Below are positions 49,108 to 61,000 of a stretch of DNA of 64,000 nucleotides, one piece after another. The notes beneath the pieces were generated by a model. The model ran no database searches. It saw only the letters and a program-made list of their open reading frames with translations, and had not been told where the DNA came from. The stretch is taken from positions 62,001-126,000 of the forward strand of contig VZRG01001629.1 in NCBI GenBank assembly GCA_013397435.1, in the 5' to 3' direction. The translations under genes and the position numbers were made by a program. The first letter of the stretch is position 1. Every line of letters starts with the position of its first letter. Origin of the DNA: Erythrocercus mccallii (taxonomy: Eukaryota > Chordata > Aves > Passeriformes > Dicruridae).

Positions 49108-50389
49108 GTGGTATTAACCTTACCTAGTGTTATTAACCCATCTCATCCCTTTCTGATCCTGATCCTGAGTGGATTCATGGTCATCTTCCAGCATGGACAG
49201 ATTTTGAACCCTTGGAAAGAACAGATTCTAATTGTCTCCTTTTTCCCTCTTCAGATTTCGCTTACATGTGACAAACTTTTGCCAGGAGAGGGAATATTTC
49301 AGCCCAGATCATGTCATGGTTATTGTGAGCACTTATCCAGGACTATCTAGCCTTAGCTTGGTCGGGTTTAAACTCAGGAGCCACCACTCAGACCAGCAAA
49401 CCCTTCACCACCACCCCATGTCCTGCCAGGGTAGGTCAGCCTTGATCCCTGCTGATGCCTGGCCAAAGGCAGTTTGCTTCACTGGCTGAGCCCAAGCCCT
49501 TTTCTCATCCCAGTGGCAACTGGGACAGCAGCCATTATGTTCCACAAAGCCCTTTTTCTCCCCTCCAAAACTATTCCTAAATTCCTCCATGTCTGCAGAT
49601 ATTGCCTAGCACAGTCTGTCCCATGCCAGCCTCTACCTGACCTGGTGACCAGCACCACAGCCTTTTGTTCAGTTCCAAAGGAAATGCTGGCTGCAGAGAT
49701 GAAAACAAGATCCTGGCAGAAGCACATCTGCCCTTCATCACAAGAACCAAGGAATTCTGCATAGGGACAGATGAGTCCAAAGCACCTGGCAGACAGCTGA
49801 GCAGATGAGTCATTTGAGGAGCTAACGAGTGATATGTGCATATTTAATGTATCCCAGAATTCCAGTCTGCCTTCAAATTGCTCAGGGATGTTTGTTGAGG
49901 CTCTGGGGATGTTGGAGCTTCGCAGGCACACTTGAGACTCCTGAAAGGAGCAGTTTGACTCAGATACTTATCTCAGCACTTTCTGCTTCATAAATATCTC
50001 AGGCCTTAAAGTCTCCAGGCTGGGAGGCACTCAGATGGATGAGGACCTGGGGAATAGCTCAGTGTCTTGGAGAGAAACAAAAAGACCTTTCTGGCAATGA
50101 ATGATCTCCCTGTCTCCTTTCTAAACTGCTTCCAGAGTGACTGAAGACAGTTGTCACAGAACAATCGTGAGCTTTATTTCCTTGGGTAAACCAGATTAAA
50201 AAGGGAGAGAAATGAAGAAAAAACCACAAGACCTTTGAAATTCTTTGTAAATTGGTGCTTGAGATGAGCCTGTGAGTTGATCCTTCAAAAACAGTGTTTT
50301 CTGTTCCACAGAAATCGATAGGAACTCCACAGTGTGGAGGAGATAAACAGGAAGCACTCCCAAAGCAGCAGGGTTGAAATCCTCAGGCA

Positions 50390-50560
50390 TGGGTTTGAAG
50401 TACATCTCCACGTTGCTATTCATAGTGAATAAATTACTTGGTGGAACTCATTGCCTCAGGACTATGGGGAGGACAAAAACAAAAGCAGGCTTCTGTGCTT
50501 CATTTATTTATGGAAATTATTTACACCAAGTCTTGGCTAACCAAGGAAGGTTAACACTTT
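50390..50560 (+). mobile_element. Ancient CR1-like LINE fragment
   Basis: AAATTACTTGGTGGAACTCA followed by TTGCCTCAGGACTATGG and GGACAAAAAC resembles the 3' part of old amniote CR1 elements (GTGGAACTCATTGCC, CAGGATGT, AGGCCAA). It is diverged and its limits are approximate. The minus-strand ORF overlapping 50196-50423 is partly this repeat. Confidence 0.5.
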
Positions 50561-50574
50561 CTCTCTGGGTACCT

Positions 50575-50770
50575 GTACACTGACTGTACCATTCCCTTGG
50601 ATTTTGTTTTCCACTAAGTTGAACCTCCCAAGGTGCAAATTGTTGCTCTTGGTCACCATTTCACCATCTTCCAGTGTTGAGAAGAGCTTGACTTTGTCAT
50701 CCTTGTTCCTCAGCTGGAAGTAGCTGTAGGCTGCTATCAGTCCATGCCTTAGACCCCACTGTTGAAATAG
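50575..50770 (-). mobile_element. CR1 LINE fragment (3' non-coding side)
   Basis: On the minus strand, GACTGATAGCAGCCTACAGC then TACTTCCAGCTGAGG, later TTCTCAACACTGG and TTGCACCTTGGGAGGTTCAA match the order of the avian CR1 segment (ATTGCTCTCTACAACTACCT, TGGCCTCAAGTTGC, AGGGGAGGTTTAGATTGG). An apparently protein-like ORF here is therefore repeat-derived. The match is from memory and divergence is considerable. Confidence 0.6.
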
Positions 50771-51337
50771 CTTCTCCATAATTCCCAACCTTCCCAGCTC
50801 CCAGAGGGTGCTGTGCATTGAGTCCAACCAGGTTTCACTCCTCAGGAAAGCAGAAGCTTCTTAACAGAGCTGTTGTTGACTCGTGCCTCTGCTCCACAAA
50901 TAATTTTGCCTGCGGTTCTGATTCATGTGAAGAGGCAGGAACACGGATTCCAGGACTTGCAAAAAATAGTGGGTAAAGCTCACCACCATGAATTGCTGGC
51001 ATAATGCCTTCAGGGGAATCCTGGAGCAAAGCCTGCAGGGGGAGGATGCTGGCCAGCAACACTGGCCTCTGTTAAGCCATTCTCTGAGATGCAAGCTGAG
51101 GTCTCAGCATGACATTGAGATCCATCAGTGCTGCAGCTCTCAGGGGAAAACCACTCTTCAAGTTATCCTTGTTCATTAGGCCTGTTTAAAACAGATGAGT
51201 CAGGGAAGAATGAAGTACACCAGGCTTATTAATGTTTCTTTAATTAGTAACAGAACAAATAGGTTTGGACTTTGATTATTTTACACAGAGGATACTGGAA
51301 TGATGTATCAGATGATTTTGTGTCCATTTTGCTCTGT

Positions 51338-51343
51338 TTTATT
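51338..51343 (-). terminator. MOB3C: Candidate MOB3C polyadenylation signal AATAAA
   Basis: TTTATT on the plus strand gives AATAAA on the minus strand about 1.44 kb beyond the MOB3C stop codon. It is one of the first canonical hexamers in a plausible position, but no transcript evidence exists and alternatives cannot be excluded. Confidence 0.3.
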
Positions 51344-52785
51344 TCCATGTAAAAATATACATCTGGTACACAAGACTAAAGAAAAATAGATTTTCACAAC
51401 AAAATAAGTGCTTTGAGCACTAAAAATTCACTTGTGCACTTTAATGTTGGCCTAAACATTTACATTTTCTAGCCACATCCCCTACCTACCCCAAAAGTGG
51501 GCAAACCCCAGACTATAAAGGTTATCTGTGTCAGATATAGAAAACTTTCCCAGAAAAAGAGCGGGAAACACAAACATAACGATTCTGTGGCTCAGACAAA
51601 TTGATTTTCACTCCCCCAAAGCAATAAAAAAGGAAAAATAAAAATATTTTTTGTCAAAATAAAAATGGCACAGGGAACACAACACTAGTTATCAGGCACT
51701 GCAAGCAGAAGGGGAGGAAATTTTGAGACATGATACCTTTCAGAGGAGTAATGGCACAGACCAGGTAGCAATAGTATGCTTGCAGATGGTCAAAAAGGTT
51801 TAAGAATCACAGAATAATATTGGTTAGAAGGGGACCTCGAGAACAGAGTAGAGGAGATGTCTCTTATGAGTCCTTCTTCACTTGCTGTAAGGTTGGGTAA
51901 TGGAAAACCAACAGTTTCTACAACCAGCATTTGTCCATCTTGAGGCAAGACAACACATCAGGAAATGCTGACATGTTGAAAATATTGTTTACTGGCAACA
52001 GTTTCTTCTCACCAGTTTTTGAGGCTTTCTCAGGTAGATTGTGCTGACCACACTGAAGAGTGATCTAGTCCTCGGTCATGGGGCCACTTGCCATTAGTCC
52101 AAGCAGTATTGGATGCATCTTAGAACATCATCAAGTCCCCTCTTCCAAATGTGAAAAATCTCTTTAAGGGAAAATGGTCCCTTTGGTAAAGCATGAATTA
52201 GGGCAGAAGGGAGACATTCATAGCTCATGGTTAAAAACAGCACAGCACAGCAACAACTAACCACATGAAGGCAGTGGGATGAAATGCCACCAGCTTTGCA
52301 GGGCTGATATCAGGTGTTACCACAAACCCACTGTCTGTGGGAAAGGTAACAGGCACTACCTGGTAGCCAAGGTCACACCTGCTCACAGGACAGGAATTGC
52401 TAACGAAATATTTGGAGATCAATATAGCTGAGGACAAAACGAGAAGGAAGGTCGCTGAAAATTTGATGTCAGACATGGGATTGAGTCTTAGAAATCAGAG
52501 TGTGCAAAAGTAAACCAGACTTGCCTCATTCTCCAGTAAGCCAGTGGCTTTCTAAAACAGGAGCCATACAACAGAGATTGGGATCTATTAGAAGAAGAAA
52601 AATCTGTCCAGAGGTTCTTGGAAAACTTAGGATTCAGCCCTGACCTGAAGAGGCTCTTCTGCAGTGTTCATAGGTCAGTGAGCCAGAATGCCCAGAGCCA
52701 GTCCTAGGGAAGAGGTCTCCCACCACAGGGTGTCTTGTCCCATCAGGCTCTGAGTGAGCCAGCTGAGTTCATCTGCCAGAAGACT
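51344..52785 (-). other. MOB3C: Probable MOB3C 3' untranslated region
   Basis: This is the segment between the stop codon and the candidate AATAAA. It contains a short CR1 fragment at 51803-51860. An 81-codon open frame at 52231-52476 on the same strand has hydrophobic ends but no recognised family and is treated as chance. Confidence 0.35.
51803..51860 (-). mobile_element. CR1 LINE 3'-end fragment
   Basis: AATCACAGAATAATATTGG followed by TTAGAAGGGGACCTC matches the reverse complement of the common avian CR1 3' end (TCACAGAAT, GGTTGGAAGGGACCT). Only the last part of the element is recognisable. Confidence 0.65.
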
Positions 52786-52815
52786 TCAGTGGCAAATTCG
52801 TTCTGTCATTTCTTT
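52786..52815 (-). CDS. MOB3C: MOB3C terminal coding exon (KEMTERICH, stop)
   Basis: After acceptor TTCAATGCAG the frame reads KEMTERICH and TGA. This is the exact C-terminus expected after ELEPL in the MOB3 family (human MOB3C ends REMTERICH, from memory). The upstream exon ends in phase 0 after Leu, so the join is in frame. At 30 coding bases it is far too short for ORF detection. Confidence 0.94.
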   Translation of the reverse strand, partial: KEMTERICH

Positions 52816-55800
52816 CTGCATTGAAGGAGGAGAGAAAAGAAGGAAACAGTAAGTGCAAAAGACAGGTTTCAGTAGCGTGATGTGTCAGGCAGTTTGGGAG
52901 GTGTCCAAAACCAACCCAGGGAAGCAACCGTGGGAGTCTTGGGGAGCCTTTTTCTATTTCCCATGACAGCTCTCCTGGGAACTCAGCTGCCTCAGCAGCT
53001 CCATCCTGGCACTCTCCCCAGTCTCTGTGGCACAAAGCTATTTTGGCTGTGCCCTAGCCTTGAGAGCAGTCCAAGGAAAGAGCTTTGGCTGAGATGTTGA
53101 AAGATGAAGGTCCTGCTCCTGGCTCAGCTGCAGAGCAGCCAGACAAGGTGATGCCGCTCTCAGAGCCTCTCTTTGCAGCCTTAGGAGATGGGAGCTGCTC
53201 CCAGTCCTTGCTCCAGGAACTGACTACAGCTCACCCAGAGGACCTGTGGTTACAGCAAGGGATCCCACAGTCACACTGCAATGCAAATGAGTGCTAATAA
53301 CAGGGGACACAGGAAATCTCCAGTGAGACCAAGCTATGTTTAGGATTACAGATTGTTTTCTTTAGCCAGAATAGCATCATGTCAGCTACATTAGGAAGGT
53401 GTTTAGCTTTCAGCTGGTGGAAGATGGTATTTGTCCTTGCCTTAAAAAGTTCAACTAGTATCTTGTAAATCCTGCAGTGAGAAAAGTGTGATTCTGGCTC
53501 ATTGGGTTCGTGGCTTGTGAATTTGTGTGCCCACAGGTCCCCTCATGCACCCCAGATGCAGGTTTACACATTAAAAGGTACTCCAAAAATAGACTGGAAG
53601 TAGGACTGGTCCGTGGAGGAGCAAGAATGCAACTCTGAAAAAAGAAGAACTAGGAAAGGAGGATGACCCTTGAGTAACCCTATAACAGGCCCTTTAGTTA
53701 TATGACCAAGAGAGACAGAAGCAGCAAACTGATCTTCAGTGCTGAGAGCTTTGTTTTTCAAATCCATCAGGGACAGTGGCAAAGACAGTGTTTTCCTGTA
53801 GGAGTAACATGCAAAATCTCTTGAGTGCCAAACCTGGCCATCAAATGAAAAGTGGATGCTCTGCCACAAAATCACATTGCTAACAGGAAATGTTTGCAAA
53901 CATCTTGGAAGGAAGAGGGTGAGAGGACTGTGCACATCCTCTTGCAACAGCACTGCGCCCACCCCACTAGCACAACACAAGGCACAAAAGCAGCCATGAA
54001 CAGGAGGGGCTGCAGTGACCAGTGGGCTGACAAGTCACCAGTGAACTCCTCAGAGCAGCCCCAAATGTCCAAGGCATTCCTCACATTCAGAAAATCCCCA
54101 CAGCTCTGCCTGAGTGCGTAACCAGCTGGAGCCCTGCCAGCGCTGCAGCCCAGCACCACGAGCTGCCCTCGTCAAGGAAGCAAGTGCACAGCTTCTCTCC
54201 AGCCCCATGTTCCTTATCTACTGAGAGAGGGAATCGCTGCCTTTTGCTAGTTCTGCCGTAAAAAGGATCTCATTCTCAGTTGCCAAGATTTGCTGCTAAG
54301 AAATCACATCCCACAGAAGCTTGACAAAAGGGAAATTGAAGCAGCAAAGGCAGATTCAGCCAGAGGAAAGCTTAGAAGTCTGTCATGGGATTCATGGGGA
54401 CTAACCAAATGCAAGGTTAGGACAGCTGTCTGGGCTGATGAGGAAGCCGGGTTGCAGGACACTCATACACACCTAAAGCAACTCACTGCCCAAGGGAAGG
54501 AGGCCCTTTCTTCTCCCTGGTCCTTCCTCTCAACCCTGTGCTTGGGTCTGCCTGAGGCTGGGATGGCAGGCAATGAGACACAGATAGACCAGGGGCAAAT
54601 GTGTCTCATTTCCTGGTAGTTTGACAGTTTGACAGGGGTTGCATCACAGGGAAAGAATCTGTTCACCTGAGATTTATGCAGACCCATCAGTCATCTCATG
54701 TTGCATGTGAGTCACTGGCATTGAAAACCTATTTAGCAAAGTCAGCCTCTGCTTTGGCTCCCAGTTGTTAATTATTCACATTAGCAAGCAGCAGTCCAAG
54801 GGGATGACACTATTATGGACTGTACAGCAATGCTGAAGAGGTTTGTCATGAGGAACACTGACAGAGGATAGGCTGATGCTGAGCCTGCCATTTTCTGGAG
54901 CTGAGGGCCATTGTGATAAAATGTGTTACAATTGAATTCTACAAAATAATTAAAGTCAATACCGTTGTCATTCAGGTCTCCTCTGATTCGATCATCATCT
55001 CTCCATCCCCCTAAATCATGATTAGAGCAGATAGGCAGAAAACTGACTGAGAGAAGTGAAAGCAGAGGAGTAAAGTGCTTAACACTTAGGGCCAGGGGCA
55101 TCTCCCCCACCTCCAGATCCTAAGCAAGCAGCTGGGACGCTTCTCAGCTCTTTCTCAGATTATATCCTCTTGGTATTTCCTGACTCTCTGCTGCTGGATA
55201 TGGCCTTTTCTGCAACCCAGCCATTATCACAGCGTGCAAACTACTGAGTTTCCTATTAATTCTTTCCCCACTGCAATATGTCCTCCCTAGGTCAGACTAC
55301 ACTCAACCTTGTCTGTGACAAACTTGCTTCTCTTACAAAACCAACTGTGTGCATTTTCTAGTTTATGAGCCCTGGGCTGTCTGGCCTCTGCTTCCCACAA
55401 ATCCTGCTGTTGTCAAGGACTCTCACCTTCTGCCTGGCTAATTGCTTCCCAAGGGAGGCTGTAGGGAAATTCAGTGAGACCTCTCCAGAAGGCCTTGACA
55501 GTTGTTGTCTGAAGCTGTGTGTCCTAGGGGCTTGCCTTCCCTGCAGCCTCAGTGTAATTCACACTAGGATCTCTAGCAGGGAATGCTAAAAGAAAAACTG
55601 TGGAGAAGAGACTTCCACTCAAATCTGACTCCTGAAAGCCATGTGGGCACAACTGGCTGGAAACACTTTGGTGTGCAAATTGCATTAGAGCTACCGAGTC
55701 ACTATGGGGACACCACTCTGTGGTGGCCCTAAGGGTACTGAAGTTCACTTCACAGACATGACAACAGAGGCAAAGATTAAGAAAGGATCAATGGTTTCCT

Positions 55801-56005
55801 TGGTGCTGCTGGGAATTTCTCTCTCAGAGCACTGAGGCTGATGGTCCCAGGACAGAAAACATGACTGTGTGTCTGAGGTAGGGTGGCCAAGAGAGTCCAG
55901 AGAGGGTCAGCACTGCTCAGAGCCCAGCTCCGACCCAAACCTACCGGCGCTATGTCCAGCCCATACCACTCACCCTCCACCTCCCCATCCCAGGGCCATC
56001 CTCAC

Positions 56006-56190
56006 CAAAGGCTCCAGCTCCCGGTGGTCAATGAGGCTGAACTCCCTGATGAAATAGTAAAAGTGCTTGTAGCAGGTGTTGACGTGAGCCTCAGCACCCA
56101 TGTTGATGATGCTGTCAAAGTGGTGGATGTAGACATGGACAAAGACACGGAAGAGGCGGGTGAGGATCTTGGTGCAAACTTGCTGGAACT
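56006..56190 (-). pseudogene. MOB3C: Duplicate MOB3C penultimate exon, truncated at the N
   Basis: This is the left-copy counterpart of 57853-58055. It keeps the donor TTG|GTGAGG and codes from FQQVCTKILT to ELEPL identically, but its first 18 bases and the splice acceptor are replaced by the single N and the start of the next copy. It cannot be spliced as it stands and is most likely an assembly artefact, not a biological pseudogene. Confidence 0.92.
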
Positions 56191-56191
56191 N
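56191..56191. other. Single-base N (contig join)
   Basis: One ambiguous base marks the exact boundary between the two copies of the tandem duplication and interrupts the left copy of the MOB3C exon. Confidence 0.97.
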
Positions 56192-57852
56192 CAAAGGCAG
56201 ATTCAGCCAGAGGAAAGCTTAGAAGTCTGTCATGGGATTCATGGGGACTAACCAAATGCAAGGTTAGGACAGCTGTCTGGGCTGATGAGGCAGCCGGGTT
56301 GCAGGACACTCATACACACCTAAAGCAACTCACTGCCCAAGGGAAGGAGGCCCTTTCTTCTCCCTGGTCCTTCCTCTCAACCCTGTGCTTGGGTCTGCCT
56401 GAGGCTGGGATGGCAGGCAATGAGACACAGATAGACCAGGGGCAAATGTGTCTCATTTCCTGGTAGTTTGACAGTTTGACAGGGGTTGCATCACAGGGAA
56501 AGAATCTGTTCACCTGAGATTTATGCAGACCCATCAGTCATCTCATGTTGCATGTGAGTCACTGGCATTGAAAACCTATTTAGCAAAGTCAGCCTCTGCT
56601 TTGGCTCCCAGTTGTTAATTATTCACATTAGCAAGCAGCAGTCCAAGGGGATGACACTATTATGGACTGTACAGCAATGCTGAAGAGGTTTGTCATGAGG
56701 AACACTGACAGAGGATAGGCTGATGCTGAGCCTGCCATTTTCTGGAGCTGAGGGCCATTGTGATAAAATGTGTTACAATTGAATTCTACAAAATAATTAA
56801 AGTCAATACCGTTGTCATTCAGGTCTCCTCTGATTCGATCATCATCTCTCCATCCCCCTAAATCATGATTAGAGCAGATAGGCAGAAAACTGACTGAGAG
56901 AAGTGAAAGCAGAGGAGTAAAGTGCTTAACACTTAGGGCCAGGGGCATCTCCCCCACCTCCAGATCCTAAGCAAGCAGCTGGGACGCTTCTCAGCTCTTT
57001 CTCAGATTATATCCTCTTGGTATTTCCTGACTCTCTGCTGCTGGATATGGCCTTTTCTGCAACCCAGCCATTATCACAGCGTGCAAACTACTGAGTTTCC
57101 TATTAATTCTTTCCCCACTGCAATATGTCCTCCCTAGGTCAGACTACACTCAACCTTGTCTGTGACAAACTTGCTTCTCTTACAAAACCAACTGTGTGCA
57201 TTTTCTAGTTTATGAGCCCTGGGCTGTCTGGCCTCTGCTTCCCACAAATCCTGCTGTTGTCAAGGACTCTCACCTTCTGCCTGGCTAATTGCTTCCCAAG
57301 GGAGGCTGTAGGGAAATTCAGTGAGGCCTCTCCAGAAGGCCTTGACAGTTGTTGTCTGAAGCTGTGTGTCCTAGGGGCTTGCCTTCCCTGCAGCCTCAGT
57401 GTAATTCACACTAGGATCTCTAGCAGGGAATGCTAAAAGAAAAACTGTGGAGAAGAGACTTCCACTCAAATCTGACTCCTGAAAGCCATGTGGGCACAAC
57501 TGGCTGGAAACACTTTGGTGTGCAAATTGCATTAGAGCTACCGAGTCACTATGGGGACACCACTCTGTGGTGGCCCTAAGGGTACTGAAGTTCACTTCAC
57601 AGACATGACAACAGAGGCAAAGATTAAGAAAGGATCAATGGTTTCCTTGGTGCTGCTGGGAATTTCTCTCTCAGAGCACTGAGGCTGATGGTCCCAGGAC
57701 AGAAAACATGACTGTGTGTCTGAGGTAGGGTGGCCAAGAGAGTCCAGAGAGGGTCAGCACTGCTCAGAGCCCAGCTCCGACCCAAACCTACCGGCGCTAT
57801 GTCCAGCCCATACCACTCACCCTCCACCTCCCCATCCCAGGGCCATCCTCAC

Positions 57853-58055
57853 CAAAGGCTCCAGCTCCCGGTGGTCAATGAGGCTGAACTCCCTGATGAA
57901 ATAGTAAAAGTGCTTGTAGCAGGTGTTGACGTGAGCCTCAGCACCCATGTTGATGATGCTGTCAAAGTGGTGGATGTAGACATGGACAAAGACACGGAAG
58001 AGGCGGGTGAGGATCTTGGTGCAAACTTGCTGGAACTGCTTGGGGAAGGGAACAC
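57853..58055 (-). CDS. MOB3C: MOB3C penultimate coding exon (MOB domain, zinc histidines)
   Basis: Acceptor TGCTTTGCAG and donor CCTTTG|GTGAGG bracket 203 bp encoding GVPFPKQFQQVCTKIL, TRLFRVFVHVYIHHF, DSIINMGAEAHVNTC and HFYYFIREFSLIDHRELEPL. MOB proteins are small zinc-binding adaptors that bind and regulate NDR/LATS-type kinases, although MOB3 members have more limited or different partners. The histidines in VHVYIHHF correspond to the two zinc-ligand histidines of MOB1. FQQVCTKILT and SIINMGAEAH favour MOB3C over MOB3B, and linkage to MKNK1 agrees with mammalian synteny. The zinc cysteines lie in upstream exons not found here. Confidence 0.95.
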
Positions 58056-61000
58056 CTGCAAAGCAGAAACAAATTGGAAGCCATTTGAACATTTTCAGTA
58101 AAAAAACCCAGTTAGCATTTAAATGTCTCTGTCATGCTTGACAGGTAGTCATAGATGACAAGGAAGGACACCCTTGGCTAATGCCAAGAGTGACACTGGG
58201 GCAGTGTGCCATTGAGCTCTTCCCATGTATTCCCTCATTGCCCAACTAGCAATTTCACACAGGCATGGGCTCAGGATTTGGAGAGTTGCCTCAGGAGAGA
58301 AAATTCCTCATATGTTTAAGGAGGCCACAACTCTCCACATCTGGCTCAATCCAGAGCAATCTGGCAGAAGATCCTTCTGCCCTCTGCCAGCCTTTCCCCT
58401 ACAAGCCAGCGCAGGCACAACATAAGTCAAATTGTATTTACCCAGATCCATGAACAAAGCCAAACCACCTCTCACCAGAAAAGATACCTTCCTCTGAACC
58501 CAAAAGCATAGCTCATATTGTTTTCCTTCCTCCTCACATCCTGAAACATCAACAGAAATGGATAGGGTTTCTACCTTTTTCCTGATCCTTATTTCAGTAA
58601 AATGTCTCATTAAATCAGGAAGAAAAGCACCCATCAATGATGTTTGGGTTGTAATTTCATTGTGCCTGTATAATCCTGAGATATCCTTGTAAGATGGGAC
58701 CCACCACACTTGGCTCTATACTTCCAGCTTTGTCCCACACAAGGACACGGTGTGGGATATTTCCATCCTTTTCAAAACACACTGCTATCACAGTGAAAAT
58801 CTCAGGGTGTGATACCATCAGTGCCAGCAACCTTGGGGTAAATCTCTAAAGGAAACATAGCTTTGAAACACTAAACTTTTTTGGGGGGGGTTTTGTTGTT
58901 TTGTGGTTTTTTTGTGAGGAGGAGAATGAAACAACTGGTATTTGTTTTCCTGAAGCTTCCTCCTCTCCCCAGAGCAATTCAATGCAAATACACAAAGAAC
59001 AAAATAAAAATCTTCCTTCCCACGGTTGTACCAGCCTCCTCCCTTAGCTTCTTATTAATGCAGCACATAACCTCTTGAAAATCCTTCCAAACAAACTCTG
59101 CTCAACCATGGCCAGCTCACACATTTTGTGCACAGGAAAGCATCAGCAAATCTCTTAGCTAAAAAATTAAAAATGGTAATTTTATCTTTGCATCTTTCTC
59201 ACCAGCCTTGCTAGGCAATTAAAGCTGTTTTTTCCCCAAAGGCTCCTGGCAGTTTTGTTTCCCAGCAGCAGTGCCGAGCCCCTCCTCTGTGGGTGGCAAA
59301 CACAAAGGTTCTGTCATTCCAACATCACGTGTGGACCCTGTTTTCAATCGCCAGGGTTGGGCAGGTGTTGGGTTTGGAACTCATAAAAGAAAATTATTTT
59401 TGGTCAAAAGCAGAGTCACCCTGAGCACTGCCCAGTCTCCCTTTCCTGCATGCACAGTGTTGGAGCACAGGGCAGGGCTGAAGTGTCTGTGCTCATGCCA
59501 CATCTGGATGTCCCAGCCACCGCTTAGAGGAGGACACAGACCTTGGCTCAGCATCACACAGAGAGGTGGTTTTGAGACTGATTTGTGGCCACTGCTCTGC
59601 ATAACCACGAGCGCACTGCAGCCCCAGGGCTGCTCCTGCAGCAGGGACCTCAGCATGACCTGTTTCACTGCCAGCTCTGACAGATCCCATTAGGACTTTT
59701 CAGGAAAGGTGTTCACATCTGACAAAGTACAATCAGGCTGTCCCTATGCCAACACCTTAGAGATGTGTCTGGAGATCTGCTTCTGCCCAGCACCCTTGGC
59801 TACAGAGCTCTCCTTGCCTGCTAGTCTGACACAGGCAAGGATCAGAGAGCTCTCCAGGTTCCCCTGCAGTCAGGAGGGACACAGTGCTTTTCAATGGCTT
59901 CATTTGAGCTTTCTACACTGAGTGAGGATTTGCTGAGCAAATACAAGCTGGAATCACCCAGCTGGGGATTCAGACATGCCATTAGTGTGGCCCCTGCAGA
60001 CCAGCTTTGAGGAACTGGTTAAGAAACTTTTTTTTAATAAAAGATTTTTATTTTTTTTTAATAAAGCTCATCACAGCAAATAATTGCTGGTGAATGCACA
60101 CTTCTGGGCAGGGCTGGGGAATACACACTGTTCTGGACAGCCTGTCATGTCCCTGGGACCAGAGGCAGCTGGGATCTCAGCAAGTGCCCAGGAGCAGGCA
60201 GGAAGGCACTTGGCTGCCTTCAGTTTGTCACCCCAAATACGTCCACAGTCAAAGCAGGCAGTGAGGGAGAAATCCAACCTGACCATCACCGGGAATTTAT
60301 TGCTAAACTGCAAAGAGTGACAGTGAAGGAAAGCAGCAACCCTCAACCCAGTATTGAGCTGAGAAGGAAATAAGCTCAGGGAGTGAACAGCAGATCAAAC
60401 AGACCTCAGGCTTCCAGGGCCGGCAGCACCTATGGTGCAGATCCTGCTCTCAGATGGGCCACCTCCAGACATGGCAGATGGTGACAAGTAGCTTTCCACA
60501 GCTTTTGTCCTGAAGTTAGCCAGGAATTGTCTTGTCTTATACATCTGTCACCAGCAAGTCCTCATGGACATGCTGGCAGCTGAGAGACTTAGAGAAGAGA
60601 CATCTCCAGCTAAATTCTAGGTTCTCCAAAAGCAGCTTTTGCCTCAGGGAGCAGAGATTTAGCTTAAATCACAGAATCAAAGAATAGTTTGAATTACAAA
60701 GAATCTTTAAAGGTTAGCTAATTAAAATCTCATGGTCATCAGCAACTATGGGAGTTGTTGAATTCCTAAACCTAATGGTGTATGGAAAGATACCATCAGG
60801 CTGCCAGGACCTCCAAGCTCACTTCTGGACTACTCAACCACTGTTTGACACAAACCAGGAGCATGGGAAGCTCCCGGGAGCTGATGCTGAGCTGCCCTTC
60901 TTTGTGCCCATCACCAGGTGTCAGTGTGTGGCCGCCCCTCCGGGCATGGCCAGGCTGTAGTGGTGGCTGCCTGTCACTAATGCATTTATTGAGGTCCCAT

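Larger units (their letters stand above)
43461..51337. other. Intergenic DNA between MKNK1 promoter and MOB3C 3' end
   Basis: No gene is recognised with confidence. The stretch includes two exon-like segments on the minus strand (45368-45716 and 47099-47178), an AT dinucleotide array at 49.07 kb and CR1 remnants at 50.4-50.8 kb, each listed separately. Other ORFs have no family resemblance. Confidence 0.55.
52816..57852 (-). other. MOB3C: MOB3C last intron, inflated by an assembly duplication
   Basis: As assembled the intron is about 5.0 kb. It contains the whole left copy (54345-56190) and most of the right copy of a tandem duplication; without the extra 1847 bases the intron would be about 3.2 kb. 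Apart from the duplicate exon remnant no coding sequence is recognised. Confidence 0.75.
54345..58037. repeat. Near-identical 1846-bp tandem copies joined by one N
   Basis: 54345-56190 and 56192-58037 are in direct orientation with an exact offset of 1847. The visible differences are single bases, A at 54444 versus C at 56291 and A at 55479 versus G at 57326; all long shared ORFs are otherwise identical. The N at 56191 sits exactly at the junction. The unit covers most of the penultimate MOB3C exon and about 1.66 kb of intron. This is the expected appearance of two overlapping contig ends or haplotypes placed side by side. Confidence 0.96.

Noticed and set aside
49479..49931. 150-codon minus-strand ORF
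   Set aside because: No domain, no splice support and overlapping frames on the other strand; its length is within chance expectation for 64 kb.
50537..50827. Protein-like 96-codon minus-strand ORF
   Set aside because: The nucleotide sequence follows the avian CR1 3' region, so it is repeat-derived.
52231..52476. 81-codon ORF with hydrophobic ends resembling a small membrane protein
   Set aside because: It lies in the probable MOB3C 3' UTR, resembles no family I know, and hydrophobic runs are common in chance frames.
54781..55110. 109-codon minus-strand ORF present twice (also 56628-56957)
   Set aside because: Its repetition is explained by the assembly duplication; it lies in MOB3C intron and has no recognised domain.
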